Shown here in pieces: positions 5,146 to 12,395 of a stretch of DNA of 12,395 nucleotides; the stretch's first letter is position 1, and each line of letters opens with the position of its first letter. The DNA is from Clostridiaceae bacterium (GTDB taxonomy: Bacteria > Bacillota > Clostridia > Monoglobales > Firm-18): NCBI GenBank assembly GCA_012511915.1, contig JAAZFB010000087.1, positions 1 through 12,395 of the forward strand, written 5' to 3'. The notes below the pieces were generated by a model that was not told where the DNA came from, made no database searches, and was given only the letters and a program-made list of their open reading frames with translations. Made by a program: the position numbers and the translations under genes.

Positions 5146-6021
5146 ATGGGATTTATTTCACGACCGTTTGGATTATTTCTGTTTTGGCTGAACAATTTTT
5201 TTGGCAACTACGGTTTGGCTTTGATCTTTTTTACATTAGCAGTAAGGCTTATTTTGTTGCCGTTATCTTTTAAACAACAAAAGTCAATGCAAGATACTCA
5301 GAAAATTCAGCCGGAGCTATTGAAGATAAGGGAAAAATATAAAAACGACAAGCAGAAATTAAATGAAGAGACAATGAAACTCTATCAAAAGCACGGAATT
5401 AATCCTGCGGGTGGCTGCTTTCCGCTTTTAATTCAGTTTCCAATTATTATAGGTCTTTATCAAGCAATAATTAAGCCGCTGACCTACATGTTCGGAATGC
5501 TACCCGAACAAGTGACTGTTCTTACAGAAAAGGTTAACGAAGTGCTTGTTTCTAAAGGATTAGATGCAATAGGCGATGTTGGTAGGTTTGAAATACCTAT
5601 CGCACAGAACTTAAAATATTTATCTGCCGATGTTTTGGAATCGGTCGGTTTAGCAAATGTAAAGCTGATTAACTTTAACTTCCTAGGGCTTGATCTTGGC
5701 CAAACGCCCAGCTTAAACTATATAACGTTGCTATGGATAATTCCTGTATTAGCAGCTTTAACAACTTTTCTTTCAACAAAAGTAACAAGCACATCAAACG
5801 CAGCTTCAACAGAGGCTAACAGCGCTGCATCAACTATGAAAACTATGAATGCCCTTTTTCCTTTAATGACTGCATGGTTTACTTTTAGTATGCCTGCCGG
5901 TGTTGGTTTCTATTGGATTTTGGGTAATATAATACAGATAATCCAGCAATTTTTTTTGAACCGTTATTTTGCGGCACAACAACAGGATAGTAAACCTGCT
6001 TTGGAGAAGAAGAAATCATAG
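5146..6021 (+). CDS. yidC: YidC/Oxa1 family membrane protein insertase (SpoIIIJ type)
   Basis: YidC inserts and folds membrane proteins, alone or with SecYEG. The 291-aa sequence follows the Gram-positive layout. A first helix (about 20-42) carries the conserved groove arginine R34 in LAVRLILLPLSF. It is followed by a charged cytoplasmic helical loop (43-82, KMQ-, KIQPELLKIREKYK-like), then NPAGGCFPLLIQFPIIIGLY (86-105), an extracytoplasmic loop, and closing helices around 193-212 and 238-272 ending in a basic tail. No lipobox is visible near the N-terminus, unlike B. subtilis SpoIIIJ but common in Clostridia. AGGGGG (5135-5140) precedes ATG 5146. The neighbours yidD upstream and jag downstream confirm the assignment. 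Confidence 0.95.
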   Translation: MGFISRPFGLFLFWLNNFFGNYGLALIFFTLAVRLILLPLSFKQQKSMQDTQKIQPELLKIREKYKNDKQKLNEETMKLYQKHGINPAGGCFPLLIQFPIIIGLYQAIIKPLTYMFGMLPEQVTVLTEKVNEVLVSKGLDAIGDVGRFEIPIAQNLKYLSADVLESVGLANVKLINFNFLGLDLGQTPSLNYITLLWIIPVLAALTTFLSTKVTSTSNAASTEANSAASTMKTMNALFPLMTAWFTFSMPAGVGFYWILGNIIQIIQQFFLNRYFAAQQQDSKPALEKKKS

Positions 6022-6042
6022 TAAGGGAGGAAATTAACATAA

Positions 6043-6672
6043 ATGAACCGAATTGAGGTAACAGCAAAAACAGTAGATGAAGCTGTTAAAAGTGCTTTAG
6101 ATAAGCTCAATGCGCAACTTGAGGATGTTACTGTAAAGGTAATTGATGAAGGTACAAAAGGGCTTTTTGGCTTGGGCGGTAAAGAGGCAACTGTTATTGT
6201 ATCTGTTAATGATAATGAACAAGCACCTTTAGTAGCAGCAAAAGAATTTGTTGACGGGCTTCTCGAAAAAATGAATTTGGACTGTGAATCCAGCGTAGCT
6301 TTTGAAGACGAATATATCAAGGTGGTTATTTCGGGGTCAGATGTAGGTGGGATAATTGGCAGAAGAGGTGAAACGCTTGATGCCGTTCAATACCTCACCA
6401 ATATTTATGTCAACAAAGGCATGTATGGAGAAAAGTATAACAGGGTATTAATTGATGCCGAAAATTATCGTGCAAAGCGAGAGGAAACACTTATTCGTCT
6501 TGCCAATAAAATGGCGCAAAAAGCCTTGAATAACCGAAGAGATATGATGTTAGAGCCGATGAACCCTTATGAAAGAAGGATTATTCATTCTACGCTTCAA
6601 GCAAACCCGCAAGTTACTACCCGTAGTGTTGGTGAAGATCCTAACAGGAAAATTATTATCAGCCCTAAGTAA
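6043..6672 (+). CDS. jag: Jag/KhpB RNA-binding protein (Jag_N, KH and R3H domains)
   Basis: A 209-aa cytoplasmic RNA-binding protein. It has an N-terminal Jag_N domain (about 1-50, including the KGLFGLGGKEATV turn), a type II KH domain with the GRRG loop at 106-109 in GGIIGRRGETLDAVQ, and a C-terminal R3H domain with R178-xxx-H182 in YERRIIHSTL. In Firmicutes Jag (SpoIIIJ-associated, also called KhpB or EloR) binds RNA and is tied to cell elongation and envelope homeostasis. It sits directly after yidC as usual, 21 nt downstream. GGGAGG (6025-6030) lies 12 nt before ATG 6043, a somewhat long spacing, but no other start codon is in frame between them. Confidence 0.95.
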   Translation: MNRIEVTAKTVDEAVKSALDKLNAQLEDVTVKVIDEGTKGLFGLGGKEATVIVSVNDNEQAPLVAAKEFVDGLLEKMNLDCESSVAFEDEYIKVVISGSDVGGIIGRRGETLDAVQYLTNIYVNKGMYGEKYNRVLIDAENYRAKREETLIRLANKMAQKALNNRRDMMLEPMNPYERRIIHSTLQANPQVTTRSVGEDPNRKIIISPK

Positions 6673-6686
6673 AAGGGGGCGAAAAA

Positions 6687-8018
6687 ATGAACAACGAGAC
6701 CGTCGCAGCAATCGCAACCGCGTATGGGGTAGCCGGAGTCGGCATAATTAGAATAAGCGGCTTACTTGCTTTAAATATCGCAAATAAAATGTTTAGCAAA
6801 CCGCTTAACCAAAGCCATAAAATGGTATACGGTTCGGTTGTGCGTGGTGATAATATTATCGATAAAGCATTAGCTTGCTTTTTTAAAGCACCGAACAGTT
6901 ACACCGGTGAGGATATTATAGAATTTCATTGCCATGGTGGGATGACAGTTTGTAAAATGGTACTGGAAACAGCGCTGTTGCATGGCGCTGCATTAGCACC
7001 GCCGGGTGAATTTACACGTCGGGCTTTTTTAAACGGACGATTGGACTTAGCACAAGCAGAGGCAGTCGGCGATTTAATAGAAGCCAAAACCGAAGATGCG
7101 GCTTTTGTTGCAGCCAATCATTTAGAGGGAAAGCTCTCAAAAAAGATATCCGAGGCAAGGTCAAAACTGCTTGATATTACTGCTCATCTTACAGCAACCT
7201 TTGATTTCCCTGATGAGATGGAGGATTATGATGGCTGTGAATTGACTTTGGGGCTTAATCAAGTAAAAAGTATTATTGATAATCTTTTAGCGACGGCCGA
7301 TGATGGCTTTATAGTTCGAGATGGTGTAAACGCCGCAATAATAGGCGCACCAAACGTAGGGAAATCAAGTTTTTTAAATCTATTAACCGGGCATGATAGG
7401 GCAATAGTTTCTGATATCGAAGGAACTACGCGTGATGTGATAGAGGTTTCGGTAAATATTAGAGGTTGCCGGATAAACCTGTTGGATACTGCAGGGATTC
7501 GGCAAAGCTCCGATTTTATAGAGCAGCTTGGCGTAAAACGTTCAATTGACGCATTGAATAGTGCGGACATAATTTTTCTGATTTTGGACGGGACACGTGA
7601 ATTAAACGAGGATGATAAACAAATTATTTCTCTTATTAGTGGCAAAGATGTTGTTTGTCTGATTAATAAATGTGATTTGCCGCAAAAGATTATTCCGCCA
7701 CATTTTGATAAGATCATTAATATTTCTGCGCTAACCGGCACAGGTATCGAAGATTTTTTTTCTTTTATCTCCAAAAAATACTCAAAAGGCAATTTGGTCA
7801 CAACCGTTTTGATTACAAGCAAACGTCACAAACAAGCACTTATTCGGGCAAGTGAGTTGATTGCTAATTCAATTGACTTAGTAAACGGAAATCAACCGGC
7901 GGATATTATATTAGGTGATTTGGAACTTTGTTTAATGGCGTTGGGAGAAATAGACGGAATGACAGTAAGTGATGAGATAATTGAAAATATTTTTTCGCGT
8001 TTTTGTATCGGAAAGTAA
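6687..8018 (+). CDS. mnmE: tRNA uridine-5-carboxymethylaminomethyl modification GTPase MnmE
   Basis: MnmE, with MnmG, installs the (carboxymethyl)aminomethyl group at C5 of wobble U34 in certain tRNAs. The 443-aa product has the N-terminal folate-binding TrmE_N domain (about 1-120, including SYTGEDIIEFHCHGG and PPGEFTRRAF), a helical domain and an inserted G domain. The GTPase motifs are G1 GAPNVGKSS (220-228), G2 GTTRD (246-250), G3 DTAG (267-270) and G4 NKCD (327-330). The C-terminal FCIGK (439-443) keeps the catalytic-site cysteine. The N-terminus reads IATAYGVAGVG where most homologues have ATPxGxGG, a small departure. AAGGGGGCG precedes ATG 6687 and the gene is 14 nt from jag. The expected partner mnmG does not follow; a DUF1385 gene does. 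Confidence 0.96.
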   Translation: MNNETVAAIATAYGVAGVGIIRISGLLALNIANKMFSKPLNQSHKMVYGSVVRGDNIIDKALACFFKAPNSYTGEDIIEFHCHGGMTVCKMVLETALLHGAALAPPGEFTRRAFLNGRLDLAQAEAVGDLIEAKTEDAAFVAANHLEGKLSKKISEARSKLLDITAHLTATFDFPDEMEDYDGCELTLGLNQVKSIIDNLLATADDGFIVRDGVNAAIIGAPNVGKSSFLNLLTGHDRAIVSDIEGTTRDVIEVSVNIRGCRINLLDTAGIRQSSDFIEQLGVKRSIDALNSADIIFLILDGTRELNEDDKQIISLISGKDVVCLINKCDLPQKIIPPHFDKIINISALTGTGIEDFFSFISKKYSKGNLVTTVLITSKRHKQALIRASELIANSIDLVNGNQPADIILGDLELCLMALGEIDGMTVSDEIIENIFSRFCIGK

Positions 8019-8048
8019 ACAATCTTATATTAGTTGAGGTGATTAGTT

Positions 8049-8996
8049 TTGGAGACCAAAAAAAAGAGTTTTTGCACTAACATTGGTGGACAAGCAGTAA
8101 TCGAAGGTGTTATGATGCGAGGCCCGGAAAAAACCGCAACATCCATCAGAAAACCTGACGGGGAGATTATAACCGCCATTAATGATTTTGAACCAATATC
8201 AAAAAAAATAAAGTTTTTAAAATGGCCTATTATCAGAGGGTCTGTTAATTTTTTTGAAAGTATGACAATAGGTGTCAAGGCGCTTATGCTCTCTGCTGAA
8301 TACTACGACATCGAAGAAGAAGATGAAAAACAATCAAAATTCGATATATGGGTAGAGAAGGTGTTCGGTGAAAAACTCAAAGGTGTTGTAATTGCTTTTT
8401 CAATAATACTATCCCTTTGCTTGAGTATTGGGTTGTTTATTTTGTTCCCTGCATTTATAACCAATCTTTTCGGCATACAAAGCAACAGCATAAAGACATT
8501 GACAGAGGGTGCCATAAAGCTAATAATTTTTTTCGGATATTTAATCGGTATTTCGCAGATGAAAGACATAAAGAGAGTGTTTGAATATCACGGGGCGGAG
8601 CATAAAACTATTCATTGTTATGAGTCGGGTGATGAACTCACGGTAGAAAATGCAAAAAAACATTCGCGGCTACATCCACGTTGCGGAACAAGCTTTTTGT
8701 TTATTGTCTTGATAATAAGCATTGTGTTGTTTTTGGCAGTGCCCAACAGTGCAAGTTTATCTTGGGGTTTGCGTTCGCTTTATAAAATAATCTTGTTGCC
8801 GCTTGTTGCCGGCTTGGCTTATGAGTCAATTAAATTTACCGGCAGGCACAATAATGCATTTACAAGGTTTATTAGCGCGCCGGGTATGTTGTTGCAGTAT
8901 ATAACCACAAAAGAGCCGGATGAAAAACAGCTCGAAGTCGCTATTGCCTCACTACTTGCGGTTAGACCCGAAAAAAAGGAAACAGCCGTGTGGTAA
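8049..8996 (+). CDS. DUF1385 family membrane protein (YqhQ-like)
   Basis: A 315-aa protein of the DUF1385 family, function not established. Family marks are GGQAVIEGVMMRGP near the N-terminus, EYHGAEHKTIHCYE in the centre and HPRCGTSFLF about 30 residues later. The conserved His, Glu and Cys in these motifs could form a metal site, which is inference. Hydrophobic segments lie near 113-138, 152-170, 212-232 and 246-262, so it is an integral membrane protein. I chose TTG 8049 because GAGGTGAT (8036-8043) is an excellent, correctly spaced ribosome-binding site and the product starts just before the conserved motif. Its stop overlaps the prmC start by 7 nt, so the two are translationally coupled. 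A DUF1385-prmC pairing is common in Clostridia. Confidence 0.9.
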   Translation: METKKKSFCTNIGGQAVIEGVMMRGPEKTATSIRKPDGEIITAINDFEPISKKIKFLKWPIIRGSVNFFESMTIGVKALMLSAEYYDIEEEDEKQSKFDIWVEKVFGEKLKGVVIAFSIILSLCLSIGLFILFPAFITNLFGIQSNSIKTLTEGAIKLIIFFGYLIGISQMKDIKRVFEYHGAEHKTIHCYESGDELTVENAKKHSRLHPRCGTSFLFIVLIISIVLFLAVPNSASLSWGLRSLYKIILLPLVAGLAYESIKFTGRHNNAFTRFISAPGMLLQYITTKEPDEKQLEVAIASLLAVRPEKKETAVW

Positions 8997-9808
8997 TAGC
9001 AGAGCTTATTAATAAATCAAACAAAATTTTACAAGAGGCCGGAATAAAAGGTTTTAATCTTGATACCTTCATATTGTTAAGTGAGTTTTTGGGTGTTGAT
9101 AAAATGTATCTATTGCTTAACAAAAATGTCGAGGTTACAAACTATTCCGGCTTTTTTGAAATGGTAGCAAGACGTGCAAAATTCGAACCGATAGCTTATA
9201 TAACCTGCAAGCGTGAATTTATGTCGCTTGAATTTGATGTAACGCCGGATGTTTTGATACCACGACCCGAAACAGAATTATTGGTTGAAAAAATAATAGA
9301 ATTTACCGGGAACAAGCAATATAGTATGCTTGAAGTCGGAACAGGCAGTGGCTGCATTTGTATTAGTTGTGCATATTATTGCAAAAATTTGCATATTGAC
9401 AGTATCGATATTTCACAACAGGCCCTTGATGTTGCAAGGCAAAATGCAAGAAAACATAAAATTGAAAGCATAAGTTTTATCCAAAAGGACATTTTGAAAT
9501 CTTTTCCAAGCCAACAATATGATATAGTGGTATCAAATCCGCCTTATATTAAAAGTTATGATATTGCTAAACTTATGTGTGATGTTAAAAATTTCGAACC
9601 AATATCTGCTTTGGATGGTGGGGAGGACGGGCTCCTTTTTTATAGGATTATCACAAAGCAGGCAAATGTAAAACGGATGTTACTTTTTGAAGTCGGGCAT
9701 GACCAAAGCGATGCTGTTTGCTCTATTTTGCTTGAAAATGCATATAACACCATTGAAACCATTAAGGACCTATCAGGTATAAACAGAGTCGTTTATGGTG
9801 CCAGATAA
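8990..9808 (+). CDS. prmC: Peptide chain release factor N5-glutamine methyltransferase
   Basis: PrmC (HemK) uses S-adenosylmethionine to methylate the glutamine of the GGQ motif in release factors RF1 and RF2. The 272-aa product has an N-terminal helical substrate-binding domain (about 1-75), the linker motif VLIPRPETELLVE, the SAM-binding loop EVGTGSGC (115-122) and the catalytic NPPY (183-186) that binds the target glutamine, followed by EPISALDGGEDGL. GTG 8990 overlaps the DUF1385 stop, with AAGGA (8976-8980) upstream. In many Clostridia the release factor gene prfA follows; here a promoter and an SLH-protein gene follow instead. Confidence 0.95.
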   Translation: MVIAELINKSNKILQEAGIKGFNLDTFILLSEFLGVDKMYLLLNKNVEVTNYSGFFEMVARRAKFEPIAYITCKREFMSLEFDVTPDVLIPRPETELLVEKIIEFTGNKQYSMLEVGTGSGCICISCAYYCKNLHIDSIDISQQALDVARQNARKHKIESISFIQKDILKSFPSQQYDIVVSNPPYIKSYDIAKLMCDVKNFEPISALDGGEDGLLFYRIITKQANVKRMLLFEVGHDQSDAVCSILLENAYNTIETIKDLSGINRVVYGAR

Positions 9809-9842
9809 TAAGCAAATAAGTATTACAATAGTGTTAAAATAC

Positions 9843-9870
9843 TTGACTTTTCTACAGTAAATGTTAAAAT
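9843..9870 (+). promoter_or_regulatory. Putative sigma-A promoter of the SLH-protein gene
   Basis: TTGACT (9843-9848), a 16-nt spacer and TAAAAT (9865-9870) match the consensus at five of six positions each. It lies in the 123-nt gap between prmC and the SLH gene and would give a leader of about 55 nt ending in AAGGAGG (9915-9921). No clear terminator for the prmC transcript is visible in the gap. Confidence 0.6.
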
Positions 9871-9931
9871 AAATTTAGGTTTTATATTTTCTGTTCAAAT
9901 TATACATATTTTATAAGGAGGAAAGTGTATT

Positions 9932-12395
9932 ATGAAATTAAAAGCAAGAATATTGTCATTAATATTGGCAACAGTGCTTATGCTTATTGGCACCGGCACA
10001 ACTGCTTTTGCAGCTAATTACAGTGATGTAGCAGAGGATTCATCATATTTTCAATCTATTTCATTGTTATCAGCATTGGGTTTATTAAAAGGCTATGAGG
10101 ACAACACTTTCAAACCTGACGGGGATATTACCCGTGCGGAGTTTGCGGCTGTTGTTGTCAGGGCACTTGGACAAGAGGACACGGCACAATCATCAATTGG
10201 GCAAACACAGTTTAACGATGTTGCGTCAGATTTTTGGGGTTCCGGCTATATAAATGTTGCAACAAATTTTGGCGTAATTAACGGTTATGGTGATGGTAAT
10301 TTTGGACCTCAAGACAATGTTACATATGAACAGGCGGTAAAAATGGTAGTGTGTGCCTTGGGTTATGAACCTCTTGCACTAAGCAAAGTAAACAACGATG
10401 CTGAGAGGGTTTGGCCCGGTGGCTATCTTGCAGCGGCAGCAGAACTTAATATTCTATCAGGCGTTGCCGGTGTGGAATCACAACTGGCAAAAAGATGGCA
10501 GGTTGCAAGGCTTGTTTACAACTCGTTGGATGTAAAACTAATGGAAAAAGTGACATCGCAAGGCCAGGAGAGGTATGTTATCAGTGACACGAAAACACTT
10601 CTTTCGGATAAATTGGATGTTTTATACAGCACTGGTGAGTTTTACGCAAATGCATTAGAAACAGTTACTGAGTCCGGCGTAAGAGCACGTAACGGTGAAG
10701 TAATTATTTATGACGAATTAATACGTAATGCTGATAAGGAAGTAGTATTGAAAGACGGTGGTCTTGACACCCAAGGTCTGATAGGTAGAAAAATAAAATT
10801 TTACTATACCGAAACACTTGACGGTGTAAAAACGTTGCTTTACATTGAAAACAGAACAGACACCGGCAACATTTTAGTAATTGATGTTGCTGATGTTGAA
10901 GATTTGTCCGGCAGCTTTGAATCCGGAATTACTATTAATTATTGGAAAGACAAAGAAAAAGATACATATACAACTGCCGCCACAGTAACTAAAAATCCTA
11001 ACATTATGGTAAACGGCGGTGCTCCTCAAGAAGGATATGACGAATCAATTTTACAGCCCGAATCAGGAACGATAGAACTTATTGATACTGACGGGAATGG
11101 CAATTATGATAGAGTGCTCATTACTGCTTACGAAACATACGTTATCAAGACGGTAAACTCAACCAGTAAAGAAATTGCTGATCTTTACCGGTCATCTGTA
11201 CAGGCAAGCACGTTAAAAATTGATGAAGATAATGCAAACAATATAATTTCCATAAAACGAGTTGACGGTTCGGAAATTACTTTTACCAACCTATCAAAGT
11301 GGAATGTGCTATCGGTAAAAAAAGGCCGTAGCGGAAGCAGAGATGTTTTGGATATTATAGTATCAAATAATGTTGCTACCGGTACCATTACCGGATTAGA
11401 GGACGACAGGCTTGTTACAATTAGCGGTAAAACTTATGAATTATCCGATTATTATCAAAAATATGCAGTTAACCCCGCGGACAAGCTTTATATTGACGAT
11501 AGCGGTAAATTCTATTTAGACAAAGACGGAAAAATCGCAGCAGTCGAAAAGACAGCCGCTGCCAGCAGCAATTATGGTTATCTTTTAGGTGCGGATTATA
11601 AATCAGGCAATTTCCAATTCACCATTTTAAAGCAAACCCAAACTGCAGTCACAACTTATAAGGGCGCAAGCAAAGTTAAGGTGGATGGAGAGACTTATTC
11701 CCGTGATGACGAGTTTGAATATTTTAAAGATATCGTTGACAGCGGTGATTATAAAATAAATGTTGATGCACTGGCCGAACCGACTTTGGCCGTTATACCT
11801 GATACTTATTTGCCAATGTTAGTCAGATATACTGAAAACAGCAATAAAGAAATTACATCTTTAACTACAGTGAAATCAGATGTAGCGGAGTCGGTATTAG
11901 ATTCCAACAAGTTAAAAATGTATGATTTGGGTGCTGACTATAATAAAAAGTTCAAGTACTCATCAGGAAACAGGACACTGACCGGACCCGGCGGAACAAA
12001 AATTATTGTAAACAATAGTACCGTTGTGTTTGTTGTACCGTATGATAGGTCGCAGACTGATAAATACATGAAAAAAACAATATCTTACTTAACCAACAAT
12101 AAGTCATATTATGTAGAAGCATACGATGCAGAGGGTACTATAGCAAATGCCAAAACGGCTAAGGCTGTAGTAGTATATGAATCGGGTGAGATAGAAATAA
12201 GTTCCAATTCGCCTATCGCGATTGTGACTTCAATTGCAGCAGGCCAGGGAGGCTCAGACGATCCGGATGTTGCTTTCGTTATAAGTGGTTATGTGTATGG
12301 TAGGGGTCAGACCGGAGAGCTCAAAGAATCATTGTTGGCAAGTAATGTATTAAATGATGTTAAAGTAGGCGATGTAATTCTGTATGAGATGGGAC
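9932..12395 (+). CDS. Secreted SLH-domain surface protein, 3' end beyond window
   Basis: The frame is open from ATG 9932 to the right edge: 821 codons with no stop. AAGGAGG (9915-9921) lies 10 nt upstream. Residues 1-27 are a Sec signal peptide (basic MKLKAR start, hydrophobic core, TAFA-A cleavage site). SLH repeat 1 (about 29-80) has the classical SDV start and ITRAEF (66-71); repeat 2 (about 94-145) has NDV, GYGDGNFGP and a variant TYEQ; repeat 3 (about 157-200) is degenerate. SLH repeats anchor proteins to pyruvylated secondary cell-wall polymer. The rest (about 200-821) is beta-rich and unrecognised, with one EF-hand/dockerin-like loop, DTDGNGNYD (385-393), a likely calcium site. No enzyme motif is evident. 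It may be an S-layer or other surface protein. Linkage to the glycosylation genes at the left end is speculation. Confidence 0.9.
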   Translation, partial: MKLKARILSLILATVLMLIGTGTTAFAANYSDVAEDSSYFQSISLLSALGLLKGYEDNTFKPDGDITRAEFAAVVVRALGQEDTAQSSIGQTQFNDVASDFWGSGYINVATNFGVINGYGDGNFGPQDNVTYEQAVKMVVCALGYEPLALSKVNNDAERVWPGGYLAAAAELNILSGVAGVESQLAKRWQVARLVYNSLDVKLMEKVTSQGQERYVISDTKTLLSDKLDVLYSTGEFYANALETVTESGVRARNGEVIIYDELIRNADKEVVLKDGGLDTQGLIGRKIKFYYTETLDGVKTLLYIENRTDTGNILVIDVADVEDLSGSFESGITINYWKDKEKDTYTTAATVTKNPNIMVNGGAPQEGYDESILQPESGTIELIDTDGNGNYDRVLITAYETYVIKTVNSTSKEIADLYRSSVQASTLKIDEDNANNIISIKRVDGSEITFTNLSKWNVLSVKKGRSGSRDVLDIIVSNNVATGTITGLEDDRLVTISGKTYELSDYYQKYAVNPADKLYIDDSGKFYLDKDGKIAAVEKTAAASSNYGYLLGADYKSGNFQFTILKQTQTAVTTYKGASKVKVDGETYSRDDEFEYFKDIVDSGDYKINVDALAEPTLAVIPDTYLPMLVRYTENSNKEITSLTTVKSDVAESVLDSNKLKMYDLGADYNKKFKYSSGNRTLTGPGGTKIIVNNSTVVFVVPYDRSQTDKYMKKTISYLTNNKSYYVEAYDAEGTIANAKTAKAVVVYESGEIEISSNSPIAIVTSIAAGQGGSDDPDVAFVISGYVYGRGQTGELKESLLASNVLNDVKVGDVILYEMG

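Noticed and set aside
7259..7822. 187-codon open frame on the minus strand inside mnmE
   Set aside because: It is antisense to the G domain of a clearly real gene, has no recognisable protein pattern and is explained as a shadow of mnmE codon usage. Shorter antisense frames elsewhere were dropped for the same reason.

Overview
The window looks like chromosomal DNA of a low-GC Clostridia-type Firmicute (Oscillospirales-like is a guess). The evidence is AT-rich sequence, strong AGGAGG ribosome-binding sites with ATG/GTG/TTG starts, a YidC/Jag pair of Gram-positive type, DUF4364 and DUF1385 proteins, and a secreted SLH-domain surface protein. All genes lie on the + strand. I see no rRNA, tRNA, CRISPR array or transposase gene.

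Region 1 (1-2502) is an envelope-glycan or lipid-linked-sugar module. It holds the 3' end of a DPM1-like family 2 glycosyltransferase, a DUF2304 membrane gene interrupted by an in-frame TAA, an SMR/ArnE-like four-helix membrane protein and a family 39-like polytopic glycosyltransferase. By family knowledge such sets charge a polyprenyl phosphate with a sugar, flip it and transfer the sugar outside the cell. Three successive inverted repeats (575-690) separate the DUF2304 gene from the SMR gene. The last one overlaps a promoter-like -35 box and looks like an operator.

Region 2 (2534-4224) holds folD (one-carbon metabolism), then a 170-bp imperfect long palindrome (3406-3575) resembling a decayed MITE whose end supplies the folD stop codon, a second short hairpin, and a DUF4364 gene.

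Region 3 (4225-8018) is the conserved rpmH-rnpA-yidD-yidC-jag-mnmE cluster: ribosomal protein L34, the RNase P protein, membrane-insertion factors, an RNA-binding protein and a tRNA-modification GTPase. A near-consensus sigma-A promoter precedes rpmH, which is only 44 codons long. In many Firmicutes this cluster sits beside dnaA/oriC and continues into mnmG, but neither is present here.

Region 4 (8049-9808) is a translationally overlapping DUF1385-prmC pair; prmC encodes the release-factor glutamine methyltransferase. Region 5 (9932 to the window end) is a large secreted SLH-domain protein with its own promoter, open for 821 codons and cut by the window edge.

Most genes are ordinary housekeeping genes. 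The noteworthy items are the broken DUF2304 gene, the palindromic intergenic elements, the lack of a well-placed canonical start for the family 39 glycosyltransferase, and the detachment of the rpmH cluster from its usual neighbours. I found no convincing undescribed multi-gene system.
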